Source: Leucobacter chromiiresistens (lineage in GTDB: Bacteria; Actinomycetota; Actinomycetes; Actinomycetales; Microbacteriaceae). Taken from it: DNA of 64,000 bases. The notes beneath the pieces are model-generated. The model searched no databases and had not been told where the DNA came from. It saw only the letters and a program-made list of their open reading frames with translations. The position numbers were made by a program, and so were the translations under genes. Below are positions 1-9,310 of the stretch, in pieces. Where the stretch lies: the NCBI RefSeq assembly GCF_900102345.1, contig NZ_FNKB01000001.1, forward strand, positions 1,488,001-1,552,000, written 5' to 3'. How positions within the stretch are numbered: the stretch's first letter is position 1; each line of letters starts with the position of its first letter.

Positions 1-694
1 TGAACAGGAGCAGGTGCGCCTCGAACGCCTCCTCGGAGCTAATGCCGGCCTGCCCCAATGTCTGGATCGCCCATTCTGCGAAGGATAGCGCCGCGGGGAG
101 GAGCTGCGGGCGGGTCACTGAAAGTTGCGGTGCGAGCCACGGATGACGGCGGAAGACCCGCCAGAGCTCCCGGTGACCCTGGATCAGCCGATCTCGCCAA
201 TCGCCGTTTCCGGCCACGGGGGACCATTCTCCGAGGGCGTACTCCATCATCCGCAAGACGAGGTCTTCTTTGCTGGTCACATGCCGGTACAGCGACGTCG
301 GCTGGGTTCGCAGTACATGAGCGACTCTGCGCATCGAGAGCATCTCCACACCTTCGTTGTCGGCGATCGCGATGCCCGCAGCCGTGATCCGCTCGACGTT
401 GAGTGGTGCAGCTCCCTGTACTGCAGACTGAGTATGTCGGTTCTTCGGCCGACGGGTACGAAGGCGGGCCGCGCCGCCGTTGCGATCTCCCGCCACGACG
501 GTTCCGACCCCTGGCACGGGGAGCGCGAGTCCTTCGGCGCGCAACAGCGCGTGCACCCGGCTGGCCGTGGCGATGGCGACGTGCCGGGTTCGCATGATCT
601 CTCGCGCAGAGGGAAGCTGCTCTCCGGGCAGCAGGGCACCGGAAACGATCTGGTCGCGCAGTTCAGCGGCAATAGTCGTCGACGAGGTGCTCAT
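1..694 (-). CDS. GntR-TetR fusion transcriptional repressor, 3' end outside window
   Basis: The reading frame is open from an ATG at 692-694 (read leftward) to the window edge, so the C-terminus is missing. The first ~65 residues are a GntR-type winged helix (start MSTSSTTIAAELRDQIVSG, then LPSAREIM and a TASRVHALLRAEG recognition stretch). A basic linker follows, then a TetR-type helix-turn-helix around residues 95-150 (MRRVAHVLRTQPTSLYRHV) and the start of a TetR C-terminal ligand domain. GntR plus TetR in one chain is a known actinobacterial architecture, usually next to and repressing a flavin monooxygenase or efflux gene. It faces the FAD monooxygenase at 823, and two TGTACTAG boxes lie between them, so it probably controls that gene and itself. 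Repression is inferred; the domain calls come from motif reading. Confidence 0.8.
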   Translation of the reverse strand, partial: MSTSSTTIAAELRDQIVSGALLPGEQLPSAREIMRTRHVAIATASRVHALLRAEGLALPVPGVGTVVAGDRNGGAARLRTRRPKNRHTQSAVQGAAPLNVERITAAGIAIADNEGVEMLSMRRVAHVLRTQPTSLYRHVTSKEDLVLRMMEYALGEWSPVAGNGDWRDRLIQGHRELWRVFRRHPWLAPQLSVTRPQLLPAALSFAEWAIQTLGQAGISSEEAFEAHLLLF

Positions 695-704
695 CTCTTC
701 ATCC

Positions 705-782
705 TGTACTAGAACACCGCCGATCGGCAAACACCGCGATCATCATGATCTCCCTGCCCAGGGATACCAGCTGTACTAGTAC
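705..782. promoter_or_regulatory. Candidate operator pair (TGTACTAG boxes)
   Basis: TGTACTAG occurs at 705-712 and 772-779. The second is inside a perfect palindrome GTACTAGTAC (773-782); the first is the near-palindrome GTACTAGAAC (706-715). Both lie in the divergent gap between the GntR-TetR regulator and the monooxygenase, one near each start codon. That is what an autoregulated divergent repressor would bind. The link to this regulator is inferred from position. Confidence 0.5.
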
Positions 783-822
783 GCGATTGCTCGTTCTACT
801 CGGGGGTTCCTAGGGTGGCGGC

Positions 823-2037
823 ATGACTGAGCAACGAATACTCATCTCGGGTGCAAGCATCGCTGGGCTGGCTTGTGCGTACTGGCTACGCAAGTACGGC
901 TTCGCGGTTACGATTGTTGAAATCGCGCCAACGCCACGGCAGGGCGGGCAGGCGGTGGACCTGCGTGGAGCTGGGCGCACAGTGATCGAGCGCATGGACC
1001 TGCTCGAAGATGCCCGCAGCATCTGCCTTGACCAGGCCGGCATCTCCTGGGTCGACGAGCGCGGCCACCCACGCGCAGCGATCAGATCCGATGACTTCGA
1101 TGGGGAGGGATTCATCTCCGAGATCGAGATCCTTCGGGGAGATCTCGTCGATCTGCTCTACCGTGAACTCGACAGCGAGGTTGAATACCTCTTCAACGAC
1201 ACAATCACGGGGCTCACCCAGGACGCCAGCGGCGTGGAGGTCGTCTTCCGCCACGCGCCAGCACGTCGCTTCGACCTCGTCATCGGCGCCGACGGCCTCC
1301 ACTCGGCCGTGCGTGCTGCGACTTTCGGGGCTGAAGAGCAATTCGTCAAGCCTCTCGACCTGTACACGGCATGGTTTACAGCCCCCGCGTTTGACGACCT
1401 AAACGGTTGGTACCAGACGTACAACCGTGCCGGCGGGCTCGTCGCCTCCGTCCGGCCGGGTAGGGTCAGGACGGAGTCCAAGGCAGCGCTGAGCTTCCGC
1501 CTGCGCCGAGGCGAGATGATCCGCCACAACCGACATGACCGCCTCGCGCAGGTTGCGCTCCTCGACGAGCGTTTCGCGGACGCCGGCTGGCGAACGCCCC
1601 AGCTGCTCGAAGCCGCCCGCACGTCATCAGACTTCTCCTTCGACGTTATGGGTCAGGTCGACCTCGACCGGTGGTGGAATGGCAGGGTTGCGTTGATTGG
1701 CGATGCGGCGGCGTGCCCGAGCCCGTTGAGCGGGCTGGGCACCAGCGTCGCCCTCGTCGGGGCTTACGTCCTGGCAGGAGAACTCAGTACCGGGGCGGGG
1801 CATGTTGCCGCGTTCGAAGCCTACGACCGGATAGTGCGCCCCTATGCCGAGGGTGCCCAGCAGCTCGCGGGCGGCACGGGAGGATTCGCCCCGATGAACG
1901 ACCTCACCATCCGTCTTGTCCAAGCATCGATGTCCTGGGCTACCCGCTGGCCGATGCGAGGATTCATGCAGAAGCAGTTCAACAAATCCACCGACATCGA
2001 GCTGCCACACTATCCTCGGGCCGGTCTCAACGTATGA
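823..2037 (+). CDS. FAD-dependent monooxygenase
   Basis: A 404-residue flavoprotein of the PHBH/TetX-like class A monooxygenase superfamily. The N-terminal Rossmann signature is GASIAGLACAYWLRKYG (variant GxGxxG) with an acidic residue at the end of beta-2 (VEIAP). The DG motif is DLVIGADGLHSAVR (about residues 153-166). The FAD-ribityl GD motif is ALIGDAAACPSPLSGLG (about 290-306). These enzymes use NAD(P)H and O2 to hydroxylate small aromatics, and some inactivate tetracycline or rifampicin. The substrate cannot be read here. It starts at an ATG after a purine-rich AGGGTGGCGG. It is divergent from a GntR-TetR repressor that probably controls it, which suggests a xenobiotic-inducible pair. 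Confidence 0.85.
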   Translation: MTEQRILISGASIAGLACAYWLRKYGFAVTIVEIAPTPRQGGQAVDLRGAGRTVIERMDLLEDARSICLDQAGISWVDERGHPRAAIRSDDFDGEGFISEIEILRGDLVDLLYRELDSEVEYLFNDTITGLTQDASGVEVVFRHAPARRFDLVIGADGLHSAVRAATFGAEEQFVKPLDLYTAWFTAPAFDDLNGWYQTYNRAGGLVASVRPGRVRTESKAALSFRLRRGEMIRHNRHDRLAQVALLDERFADAGWRTPQLLEAARTSSDFSFDVMGQVDLDRWWNGRVALIGDAAACPSPLSGLGTSVALVGAYVLAGELSTGAGHVAAFEAYDRIVRPYAEGAQQLAGGTGGFAPMNDLTIRLVQASMSWATRWPMRGFMQKQFNKSTDIELPHYPRAGLNV

Positions 2038-2319
2038 CGTTGCGGTCGTTGGGGACGAGATGTCACTCCCTAGCGACACCGACTGACGCCCTCGAACTCC
2101 AACGCCGGTGTTCCCGTCACACGCTTCCAAGCCGGATTCACCGTGGGCGCAGCCATTGGGGATCACTCGCATATCCGACTAAGGCACAGTGCGCAGATGC
2201 TGACTCGTATGTTCCGGGCGCGGCGGCGGCCCAGGTCTACAGCCGAGGGGTGCTGAGGACAAGGCCCTCACTAGGGTCGTCTCACTCTCGCGGGTGAGGC
2301 GGCACATTCGCTCCTGTCG

Positions 2320-2332
2320 GATAATGGCGTTG
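2320..2332 (+). promoter_or_regulatory. Probable -10 box and leaderless start for the sensor kinase gene
   Basis: GATAAT at 2320-2325 sits 6 bases before the GTG at 2332, the spacing expected if transcription starts at the start codon. No Shine-Dalgarno is visible. The upstream gap (2038-2319) has a small hairpin with arms CTCAC/GTGAG (2281-2285, 2294-2298) and no gene I can support. Confidence 0.45.
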
Positions 2333-3537
2333 TGATGAGCGATCGCGAGTTTCCCAGCCGGCTGCGCCGGCGAACCGTGTCAGGGGAGATTGTCGCTGCC
2401 ACGATCATGATCGTTCTCGCTTTGCCTTTGACGGTTGTGGGCCTGCTACAAGCGGCACCCGAACCGCTAAGCCACGGGCAGTTCACATGGATTATTACCC
2501 TCCTCGTATTGCTGCATGTGACCGGGTTCTTCTGCACCGGGCGTCCGATCGCGGCGTTCGTCGGTGGATCGGTGCTAATGCTCCTCCTCGCGTTCACGAT
2601 CGTTCCTGGCATCGGTAGCGCAGCGCTCCTGCCGTCAAGCGTCGCCTACCTGTTGTTGCTGTGGCGTTTGGCCTCGAGCCAGAACCGCCGGCACTCGCTC
2701 GGCGCCCTGATTACTGGCCTACTCGGGGTCGGCCTCATCACCGCGGCAAGCGCAGTGCAAACCGCTTTCAGCGATCGCATGACGTTGTTGTTTGAGACGG
2801 TAAGCCTCATCGCCGCGATCCTTGCGGCGTGGGCTCTCGGTGCGCTAGCACGCCAGTCGCGTCTCGCAGAGTACCGGCGAGCTCAAGAATCGATGCAACA
2901 TGCTGTCAGCGAAGAACGGGCGCGGATCAGCCGGGATCTTCACGACGTCGTGTCGCACTCGCTAACGGTGATGATCGCCCAGGCAGAGGCCGCTCGTATT
3001 GTGACCGAATCCAGCGCCTCCCGCAACAGTCCGGAGGCCGATGCCGCGTTCGAGCGCGTCGCGGAGACCGGACGCGAGGCCATGCGTGGCCTGCGCAGCA
3101 TGATCCATACGCTCGGAGATCCTGACGCAAGTCCGCTGACACCGGTCTCCGGGGTCGATGCGATCGCCGGGCTAGTCGAACACGCCAATAGTGCTGAGCA
3201 TACGATTGAGCTGACTGTGCAGGGCACCCCGCGACGCTTGGCGCCTGACGCCGATCTCGCGGCATTCCGCGTTGTCCAAGAGGCGGTCACCAACGCGATC
3301 AGGCATGTCCGGCCACCGATGCGAATCGACGTCAGCCTCGACTGGCAGAAAACGGAGACCGTTGTCACGGTGGGTGACGACGGCGGACAAGGTCCTCTGC
3401 GCCGAGCGGCAGACTCGCACGGGACCGGGTTGATCGGCCTTGTCGAGCGGGTACGGCGCGCGGGCGGCGACCTAGACCTTCGGAAGGGGCATGGTTGGCG
3501 CGTGCGCGCGACACTGCCCGTTGAGGAATCCTCATGA
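2332..3537 (+). CDS. Two-component sensor histidine kinase (NarL-partner type)
   Basis: A 401-residue membrane kinase. About five hydrophobic segments fill residues 20-175. A HisKA_3 dimerisation domain follows with phospho-acceptor His204 in ISRDLHDVVSHSLTVM, then a HATPase domain with VVQEAVTNAIRHV (N box) and HGTGLIGLVERV (G box). HisKA_3 kinases pair with LuxR/NarL-type regulators, and one starts inside its stop codon (ATGA overlap at 3534-3537), so the two are translationally coupled. No large extracellular domain is present; sensing is probably through the membrane segments. The next two membrane proteins are likely targets or partners. Confidence 0.92.
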   Translation: MMSDREFPSRLRRRTVSGEIVAATIMIVLALPLTVVGLLQAAPEPLSHGQFTWIITLLVLLHVTGFFCTGRPIAAFVGGSVLMLLLAFTIVPGIGSAALLPSSVAYLLLLWRLASSQNRRHSLGALITGLLGVGLITAASAVQTAFSDRMTLLFETVSLIAAILAAWALGALARQSRLAEYRRAQESMQHAVSEERARISRDLHDVVSHSLTVMIAQAEAARIVTESSASRNSPEADAAFERVAETGREAMRGLRSMIHTLGDPDASPLTPVSGVDAIAGLVEHANSAEHTIELTVQGTPRRLAPDADLAAFRVVQEAVTNAIRHVRPPMRIDVSLDWQKTETVVTVGDDGGQGPLRRAADSHGTGLIGLVERVRRAGGDLDLRKGHGWRVRATLPVEESS

Positions 3538-4223
3538 ACAGACCGATCTCGGTGCTGCTTGCCGACGACCAGGTGCTACTGCGTGAAGCGCTCGGCACGG
3601 TGCTCGGCGCCGACCCTCGCATCGAGGTCGCAGGTGGTGTCGACGACGGAGCGGCAGCCGTGTCGTTTGTCCTGTCGCATCGCGTCGACGTGGTCCTCAT
3701 GGACGTGCGGATGCCGGGCATGGACGGCATCGCAGCCACTGTCGAGGTTCTCAGAGTGAGCCCGCAGACCAGGGTACTGATCCTCACGACCTTCGACTTG
3801 GACGAGTATGTGTTCGGCGCGATCCAGGCCGGTGCCAGTGGCTTCCTCACAAAGGATACGCGACCGCCAGATCTGTGCGATGCGGTGATCCGAGTCGCTG
3901 AAGGAGACGCCGCGGTTGCCCCGCGCGCCGCGGCGTCACTGCTGCGACACGTGCGCCGCCAGGTGCTGCCGTCCGACGGACTCCTCGACGCGCTCACACC
4001 GCGCGAGTGCGAGGTGTTCGCGCTGCTGGCACGCGGGGCCTCTAACGCTGAGATCGGTTCGAAGCTCTACCTCACCGATAACACTGTGAAGACACACGTG
4101 AAGGCCGTACTCGCGGGTCTGGGGCTCTCCGATCGCATCCAGGTCGTGATCTGGGCGTACGAGAACGGCCTTGTGCAACCGGGCGACAGTTCAGCGGTTG
4201 GTGAAGATCACCCGCTCAGGTGA
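3534..4223 (+). CDS. Response regulator, NarL/LuxR family
   Basis: 229 residues. The receiver domain has the acidic pocket LLADDQ, phospho-acceptor Asp57 (VVLMDVRMPGMDG), the switch Thr in LILTTFD and the conserved Lys in GFLTKD. A C-terminal LuxR helix-turn-helix (LTPRECEVFALLARGASNAEIGSKL then DNTVKTHVKAVL) fills about residues 155-215. It overlaps the upstream kinase by four bases. It probably activates the downstream membrane-protein genes, since the gap to the next start is only about 60 bases. Confidence 0.93.
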   Translation: MNRPISVLLADDQVLLREALGTVLGADPRIEVAGGVDDGAAAVSFVLSHRVDVVLMDVRMPGMDGIAATVEVLRVSPQTRVLILTTFDLDEYVFGAIQAGASGFLTKDTRPPDLCDAVIRVAEGDAAVAPRAAASLLRHVRRQVLPSDGLLDALTPRECEVFALLARGASNAEIGSKLYLTDNTVKTHVKAVLAGLGLSDRIQVVIWAYENGLVQPGDSSAVGEDHPLR

Positions 4224-4281
4224 GCCGCTCTCGCCTGCCGGAGCGATGATCTCGGCCGTCTCTCTCGGAAGAGTAGATGCC

Positions 4282-5400
4282 ATGAACGCCACTGCTCTTC
4301 CTCGGACAAGTACGCCGGAATCCCGCGTGCGGGCTTTGCTCTGGCTTGGCACTGCGCTCGGCGTCCTCATGCTCTCAGCGAGTCTGGTGTGGTTGGTCGC
4401 GCCAGAGCTCAGCCCCTACGCTGCTCGTCCGAACCCGGCGCCGATCCACCATTTGTTCAACAGCACTGCCCTCGGCCAGATTGCCGCTGCTGCGCTCCAA
4501 GCATGCGTCGGCGCAATGGCGTCTGCAGTCGGACTATCAGCGCTGTTCGGCAGGCACGGCATGACTCCGCTGTTGAGCGGCGTCGCCATTGCCATTGGCA
4601 TGGCGTGCGCGGTCGGTCTGACTGGCCTGCGCGGACTCGCCATCGCCGGCTATACGCTCGCATACCTACTGCCCCTGATCCTTCTCGCGCTCGCCGTGTT
4701 CGCGATGAGGACGCCCGCAATGCGCGTGTTCGCCACACTCGCCGGTCTTTCCGTGATGGGCGTCCTGCTGCTCGGACCGACCCCGCTTCGCTCGTTGTAC
4801 TTTGACTTCGCCGTGGATCTGCTCACCGTACGTTCTGTCACGCCACTGGTCTTAATGCTGTTCGCGGGGATCTGGTTCCTGGTCGGCGCGTCATTTCTGT
4901 ACCGCACTCCGGGAGCGGCCGGGGTGTTTGTGCTTCGGCACCGTGTCGCCATCACGGTGATCGCGGCGTGCTGCGCGCTGCCGTACGTCATCGCGCGGCT
5001 CAGCTGGCTGACGCCATGGCCACTTTTCGGAAACCCGCATGAGTCGGACGACCCCTCTCTGACATTCGCCAACGGTCTCATCCTCGGCTCAGCGATGCTC
5101 GCTGGAGGCGTCTTGACGCTCGGACTCATCCTGCCGTGGGGCTCGCGGGTGCCTCGCTGGTTCGGCCGTGTCGGAGGTAGGGCAATCCCCACGGGGGTGG
5201 CCGTCGTTCCCGCACTGACCGTGGCCGTCCTATTCACCGCTGCTGGACTCGACTCTCTGTTGCTCGCGGGTGAGTCGCCTACTGGGATCGCGATACCTCT
5301 GCTGACCACGGCTTTAGTCTTCCCGTTCTGGCTTTGGGGGCCACTTCTGGCGCTCGCGACGTGGGGATATGCCCTGCACCGCCGAGCCGAGAACGTATGA
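4282..5400 (+). CDS. Polytopic membrane protein of unknown function
   Basis: 372 residues with roughly nine or ten hydrophobic segments and no motif I recognise. I chose the ATG at 4282 (MNATALPRT) because GGAAG lies just upstream (4268-4272) and the longer frame would overlap the response regulator. It has short polar loops, a PNPAPIHH motif after the first helix and no catalytic signature. Its position after a kinase-regulator pair and before another multi-helix protein suggests a stress- or antibiotic-responsive membrane module. Function unknown. Confidence 0.65.
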   Translation: MNATALPRTSTPESRVRALLWLGTALGVLMLSASLVWLVAPELSPYAARPNPAPIHHLFNSTALGQIAAAALQACVGAMASAVGLSALFGRHGMTPLLSGVAIAIGMACAVGLTGLRGLAIAGYTLAYLLPLILLALAVFAMRTPAMRVFATLAGLSVMGVLLLGPTPLRSLYFDFAVDLLTVRSVTPLVLMLFAGIWFLVGASFLYRTPGAAGVFVLRHRVAITVIAACCALPYVIARLSWLTPWPLFGNPHESDDPSLTFANGLILGSAMLAGGVLTLGLILPWGSRVPRWFGRVGGRAIPTGVAVVPALTVAVLFTAAGLDSLLLAGESPTGIAIPLLTTALVFPFWLWGPLLALATWGYALHRRAENV

Positions 5401-5434
5401 CCTCGCGGTCCACCACGACTTGGAAAGAAAGAGA

Positions 5435-6256
5435 ATGCTTCAACAAACTTCTGAATCGAATCGAGTGGAGACTCGAGGGTCGACCGTGAGCTGGGCTGCT
5501 CTCGGGCTAGGGGCCGCCGTCGGCGTCCTCGCGCTCCTGCACTCGGCCGCAGACTATGTCGCAGTCAACTCGCCGAGCTGGTTTGTCCTGGCAGGCATCG
5601 TCGTCGCTGTTCTGGCCCGTGTATTCGCACGGACGACGGGGCAGCGCTACGCCGGGCTGCTCATCGCGACGGCACTGCTGCTGCCGACCGCGTGCACGCT
5701 GTTGCTCCTGCATCTGCTGCGAGCGGTCGGGGCGATCCCGTTCCCAGTGGATCCGATCTCCGCCTGCGTTTCGCTCGGGGCCGCAATCGCGCTTTTTAGC
5801 CTGTGGTTCTTACCGAACCCGCTCAGACCCGGACGCGATCTGCGCGTACCAGTGCCTGCCTGGATGCCCCTCATCGGGATCGCCGCGTCGCTCGTCTATC
5901 CAACACTCAAGACGCTCTGGGCGTTCGGGATCGACGTTGCGGCCCCGCCTGACACGGTAGGCGTCGTCGATGCGACCTTCTATATAACGGTGGCAGTATC
6001 CCTCGCCGCGGTACCGGCGCTCGTGATCGCCATGCGCTGGTGGAATCGCCCCGCGCCGAAATGGGTGCGACCTGTCGCTCTGATCGGCGGCCTCCTCCTG
6101 CTATCCCTCGGCGTCTCAGGGCTGTGGGGCGTGGCGCGGAGCCCCGCCGACGATCCCGCTACCGGCCTGCTCGTGTACGGCGGATGGTTGGTCTGGGGCA
6201 TGACGACACTGGCGACCGCAGGAAGGCTCTCACCCAAGAATCACAAGACACGCTGA
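5435..6256 (+). CDS. Polytopic membrane protein of unknown function
   Basis: 273 residues, seven or eight predicted membrane helices. The start at 5435 (MLQQTSESN) is preferred over upstream starts because GGAAAGAAAGAG precedes it closely and the earlier frame runs into the previous gene. It lies 34 bases after the previous membrane gene and probably shares its transcript. No family recognised. The alternating membrane proteins downstream of a NarL-type system resemble accessory permease-like proteins, but no ATPase is nearby, so transport is not claimed. Confidence 0.62.
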   Translation: MLQQTSESNRVETRGSTVSWAALGLGAAVGVLALLHSAADYVAVNSPSWFVLAGIVVAVLARVFARTTGQRYAGLLIATALLLPTACTLLLLHLLRAVGAIPFPVDPISACVSLGAAIALFSLWFLPNPLRPGRDLRVPVPAWMPLIGIAASLVYPTLKTLWAFGIDVAAPPDTVGVVDATFYITVAVSLAAVPALVIAMRWWNRPAPKWVRPVALIGGLLLLSLGVSGLWGVARSPADDPATGLLVYGGWLVWGMTTLATAGRLSPKNHKTR

Positions 6257-6287
6257 CTACTCCAAGCACACCAACAAGAAGGAAGAC

Positions 6288-7445
6288 ATGCACATGAACG
6301 AGACCATCCAGACTTTCCGCGTCGAGATCGCGGAGGCCGCCGTCGCAGACCTCCGCTCACGCCTCGCGAACGCCCGATTCGAGCATCCGCTTCCAGTCGA
6401 TGATCGCAGCACCGGCATCCCGTCGTCCGAGCTCCAGAGCCTCATCGCGCGCTGGGCCGAGCACGATTGGCGCGCCACCGAGGAACGCCTGAATGCCCTG
6501 CCGCAGATCATCACGAGCATCGACGGGCAGAACATCCACGCGGTACACGTGCGGTCGCCGCATCCGGAGGCGACACCGCTGCTGCTGATGCACGGCTGGC
6601 CGGGATCGTTCCTCGAGTTCGAGAAGTTGATCGGGCCTCTGACCAATCCGGTCGCGCACGGCGGCGATGCGGCCGACGCGTTCGATGTTGTGGTCCCGTC
6701 ACATCCAGGGTTCGGCTTCTCTACGCCACTGGTCGGACACGACTGGAAACGCGGCGACATCGCCGCGGTGATGCTCGAGCTGATGACTCGACTCGGCTAC
6801 GACCGGTTCGCCGTGCAAGGAGGCGATGTGGGCGCGGGTGTCGCTCCCGAGATCGGACGGCTCGCCCCTGAGCGCGTGATCGGCGTGCATGCGAACGGGT
6901 CGGTGGGCTCATTTGTCGGCGAGGTCGATGAGGAAACCGCAGCGGCGTTGACTCCGATCGAACAGGATCGGATGCGACGGGTCGGCGAATTCATGCAGAG
7001 AGAGTTCGGCTACATCGCGATCCAGTCGACACGGCCGGGACTGATCGGTGCGATGCTCACGGACAGTCCCGTCGCCCAGTTCGCGTGGATCCATGACAAG
7101 TTCCAGGAATGGACGCACCCCGCAGATGTACCGGCTGCTGAAATCGTTGGTGAGCAGTTCCTGTTCGACAACGCGTCGCTGTACTGGTTCACGGCGACGG
7201 GCGGGTCGGCGGCGTACGTAGGTTATGCGCAGGATGCAGGTTGGGGCGCAGAACCCTCAAGCTCCGGGGTGCCCACTGCGGTGATCGTGTTCGCGCACGA
7301 CGTCGGACTGCGCTTCGCGGAAGAAAAGGCGAACAACATCGTCCGCTGGACGGATGTCGAAGAGCGCGGCGGACACTTCGCCGCACTCGAGGAACCCGAT
7401 TTGCTGCTGGACGATGTAAGGGAGTTCTTCCGGCCGCTGCGGTGA
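6288..7445 (+). CDS. Epoxide hydrolase, alpha/beta-hydrolase fold with EHN domain
   Basis: 385 residues. An N-terminal EHN domain (about residues 4-110: TIQTFRVEIAEAAVADLRSRL) is followed by an alpha/beta-hydrolase core. Visible landmarks are the oxyanion-hole motif HGWPGSF (about 101-107), the nucleophile elbow QGGDVGAGV with Asp replacing the usual Ser, and a C-terminal catalytic His in ERGGHFAALEEPDLL. This matches the microsomal epoxide hydrolase-like family, which adds water to epoxides. AAGGAAG precedes two possible starts (6288 and 6294). It follows the membrane proteins by 31 bases, so it may be the last gene of their operon. Confidence 0.9.
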   Translation: MHMNETIQTFRVEIAEAAVADLRSRLANARFEHPLPVDDRSTGIPSSELQSLIARWAEHDWRATEERLNALPQIITSIDGQNIHAVHVRSPHPEATPLLLMHGWPGSFLEFEKLIGPLTNPVAHGGDAADAFDVVVPSHPGFGFSTPLVGHDWKRGDIAAVMLELMTRLGYDRFAVQGGDVGAGVAPEIGRLAPERVIGVHANGSVGSFVGEVDEETAAALTPIEQDRMRRVGEFMQREFGYIAIQSTRPGLIGAMLTDSPVAQFAWIHDKFQEWTHPADVPAAEIVGEQFLFDNASLYWFTATGGSAAYVGYAQDAGWGAEPSSSGVPTAVIVFAHDVGLRFAEEKANNIVRWTDVEERGGHFAALEEPDLLLDDVREFFRPLR

Positions 7446-7503
7446 GCACGGCACACAAGTGACATTGTGGGGCCAGGGCCTCCGTTCAGAGGGGATACGT
7501 CAG

Positions 7504-7994
7504 ATGCACGCTTGGTTGTTCGCAACAGCGTTTGTGCTCTACACCGGCGACTATGTAATCGCGGGCGTCTTGCCTGAGCTTACGAATGATCTCGGTGTTA
7601 CCGAGGGGCAAACCGGGCAGCTCGTCGCGGTATCCTCATTGACGGTCGCCCTGGCCGCACCGATTGCGACAGTGGTCCTTGCCCACGCCTCACGTCGGCG
7701 CCTGTTCGGATTCGCACTGTTGGTCTTCATTTTCACCAAATCCACAGCAGCTGTAGCTCCGTCTTTCGCCGTGCTGATGATACTGCGGGTTGTCGCGGCG
7801 ATGGCTCTGTCGCCGGGCAAGCGCTGGCACTCAACACCTCCGGGACCTACCTCGGCGTCTCTATGGGAGCCGCGATCAGCGGTGTTGCCATATCCGGGCT
7901 CGGGATAGCTGCACTTCCGCTCATCGCCGCGGCGTTCGCGCTCGAAGCACTCATCCTGCTCGCTCTCGCACGCCGAGCGAACCTGGCCGGGTAG
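7504..7994 (+). pseudogene. MFS drug transporter, internally deleted and frameshifted
   Basis: The first ~100 residues (MHAWLFATAFVLYTGDYVIAGVLPEL through LMILRVVAAMA) are a normal AraJ-type MFS N-terminus with about three helices. At about 7808 the frame breaks. The sequence resumes in another frame with QALALNTSGTYLGVSMGAA, a motif from the second half of the same family, and ends LALARRANLAG at a TAG at 7992. Most of the middle helices are therefore missing, and it cannot make a 12-helix transporter. The following ~80 bases to the FabF stop hold a short open stretch I cannot identify. Confidence 0.75.
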
Positions 7995-8077
7995 GAAGCT
8001 CGACAAGAACAAGTACGGGCTGAACTTCAAAGGACTCGTTGTGCATCCCGTGGTCGGGCTCGCAGACGAGCTTGATC

Positions 8078-9295
8078 CTATGCGGCGCACATTGCAAGCG
8101 TCACGTTCTGCCCGCCGAACCCGAAGGAGTTGCTGACCGCGCTTCGTACTGACTTGCGGCGAGTCTCCGAGACCACGTCCAGATGAATCTCGGGGTCGAT
8201 GTTCTGCAGGTTGGCGGTTGCGGGAATGACATCCGATTCAAGGGTTCGTGCCGTGATGATTGCTTCGAGGGCTCCGGCCCCTCCGACCAGGTGGCCCAGC
8301 GCACCTTTCGGAGCCGTGACGTTCATGCTTTCGCCGAACACTGTACGGAGCGCCTGCGCTTCGGCGCGGTCGCCGATGATCGTTCCGGTCGCGTGGGCAT
8401 TCACGTGGTCGACGTCGTTCGTTGTGAGGACGCCGACTGTGAGTGCCTTGTGAATGGCGCGGATCTGGCCGGTTCCGCTCGGTTCGGTGCCGGTGATGTG
8501 ATGCGCGTCCGAGGTGATGCCCCACCCGGCAAGCCATGCGTGGACGCGCCCGCCACGCGCGGCAGCATGGGTTTCGCTTTCAAGGATCACGATGCCGGCA
8601 CCCTCGCCGAGTACGAAGCCTCGGCGCTCGGCGTCGAACGGCCGGGAGAGCCGCTCCGGAGGGCCGCCGTCCGGTTTGGCGAGAGCTTGCGCTTGGGCGA
8701 AACCGGCGAGGGTCAAAGGTGTGATCGCCGCTTCGACTCCGCCTGCAATCACTACGTCCGCGTCTCCGTCTCTGATGAGTCGAGCACCCAACGCGATCGC
8801 CTCCGCTCCTGACGCACAGGCTGAGGCGGGTGTGAAGACTCCGGCTTTAGCTGCGTACTCGATACTGATCTGAGCCGAAGCGCCGTTGGGCATCAGCATG
8901 GGCACGGTTCGCGGTGACACTCGCCGCGGACCGCGACTCTCAAGTACGTCGTCTTGGTCGAGGAGGGTCTGCACTCCACCCACGCCGGTTCCGACGGACA
9001 CCGCTAGGCGTTCGGGATCACAGTCGCGAAGGCCTGCGTCGCGCCACGCCTCGTCGGTTGCGATGAGGGCCATCTGCTGGCTTCGGTCGAGCTTCCTCGC
9101 ACGGACACCGCCCAGAGTCGCCTCGAGGTCGGCCGTCACAGGAGCGGCGACACGAACCGGGAGGTCTGCCCACGCGACATCAAGTCTCTCCAGTTCGCGC
9201 ACTCCCGAGCGCCCCTCGATCAACCCCGACCACAGAGCATCTACCCCGAGTCCCAGTGGGGTCACCGCACCGTATCCCGTCATTGCGATTCGCAT
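8078..9295 (-). CDS. fabF: Beta-ketoacyl-ACP synthase (FabF/KAS II type), stand-alone
   Basis: 405 residues, full length for a KAS II. The catalytic triad is visible: Cys160 (TPASACASGAEA), His301 (VNAHATGTIIGD) and His335 with Lys330 (KGALGHLVGG). The start at 9295 (MRIAMTGYGAVTPLG) has AGGAGG at ideal spacing; the ATG two codons earlier abuts the Shine-Dalgarno and is less likely. KAS II condenses malonyl-ACP with acyl-ACP in fatty-acid elongation, yet no acyl carrier protein or other fatty-acid gene is near. It is divergent from a TetR repressor across twin operators. A regulated lone FabF could be a resistant substitute target for a FabF inhibitor or could modify lipids; both are inference. 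Confidence 0.9.
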   Translation of the reverse strand: MRIAMTGYGAVTPLGLGVDALWSGLIEGRSGVRELERLDVAWADLPVRVAAPVTADLEATLGGVRARKLDRSQQMALIATDEAWRDAGLRDCDPERLAVSVGTGVGGVQTLLDQDDVLESRGPRRVSPRTVPMLMPNGASAQISIEYAAKAGVFTPASACASGAEAIALGARLIRDGDADVVIAGGVEAAITPLTLAGFAQAQALAKPDGGPPERLSRPFDAERRGFVLGEGAGIVILESETHAAARGGRVHAWLAGWGITSDAHHITGTEPSGTGQIRAIHKALTVGVLTTNDVDHVNAHATGTIIGDRAEAQALRTVFGESMNVTAPKGALGHLVGGAGALEAIITARTLESDVIPATANLQNIDPEIHLDVVSETRRKSVRSAVSNSFGFGGQNVTLAMCAA

Positions 9296-9310
9296 CTGCA
9301 TCCTCCTGGC

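Noticed and set aside
125..712. Plus-strand frames at the left edge
   Set aside because: The minus strand encodes a clear GntR-TetR regulator across the same bases.
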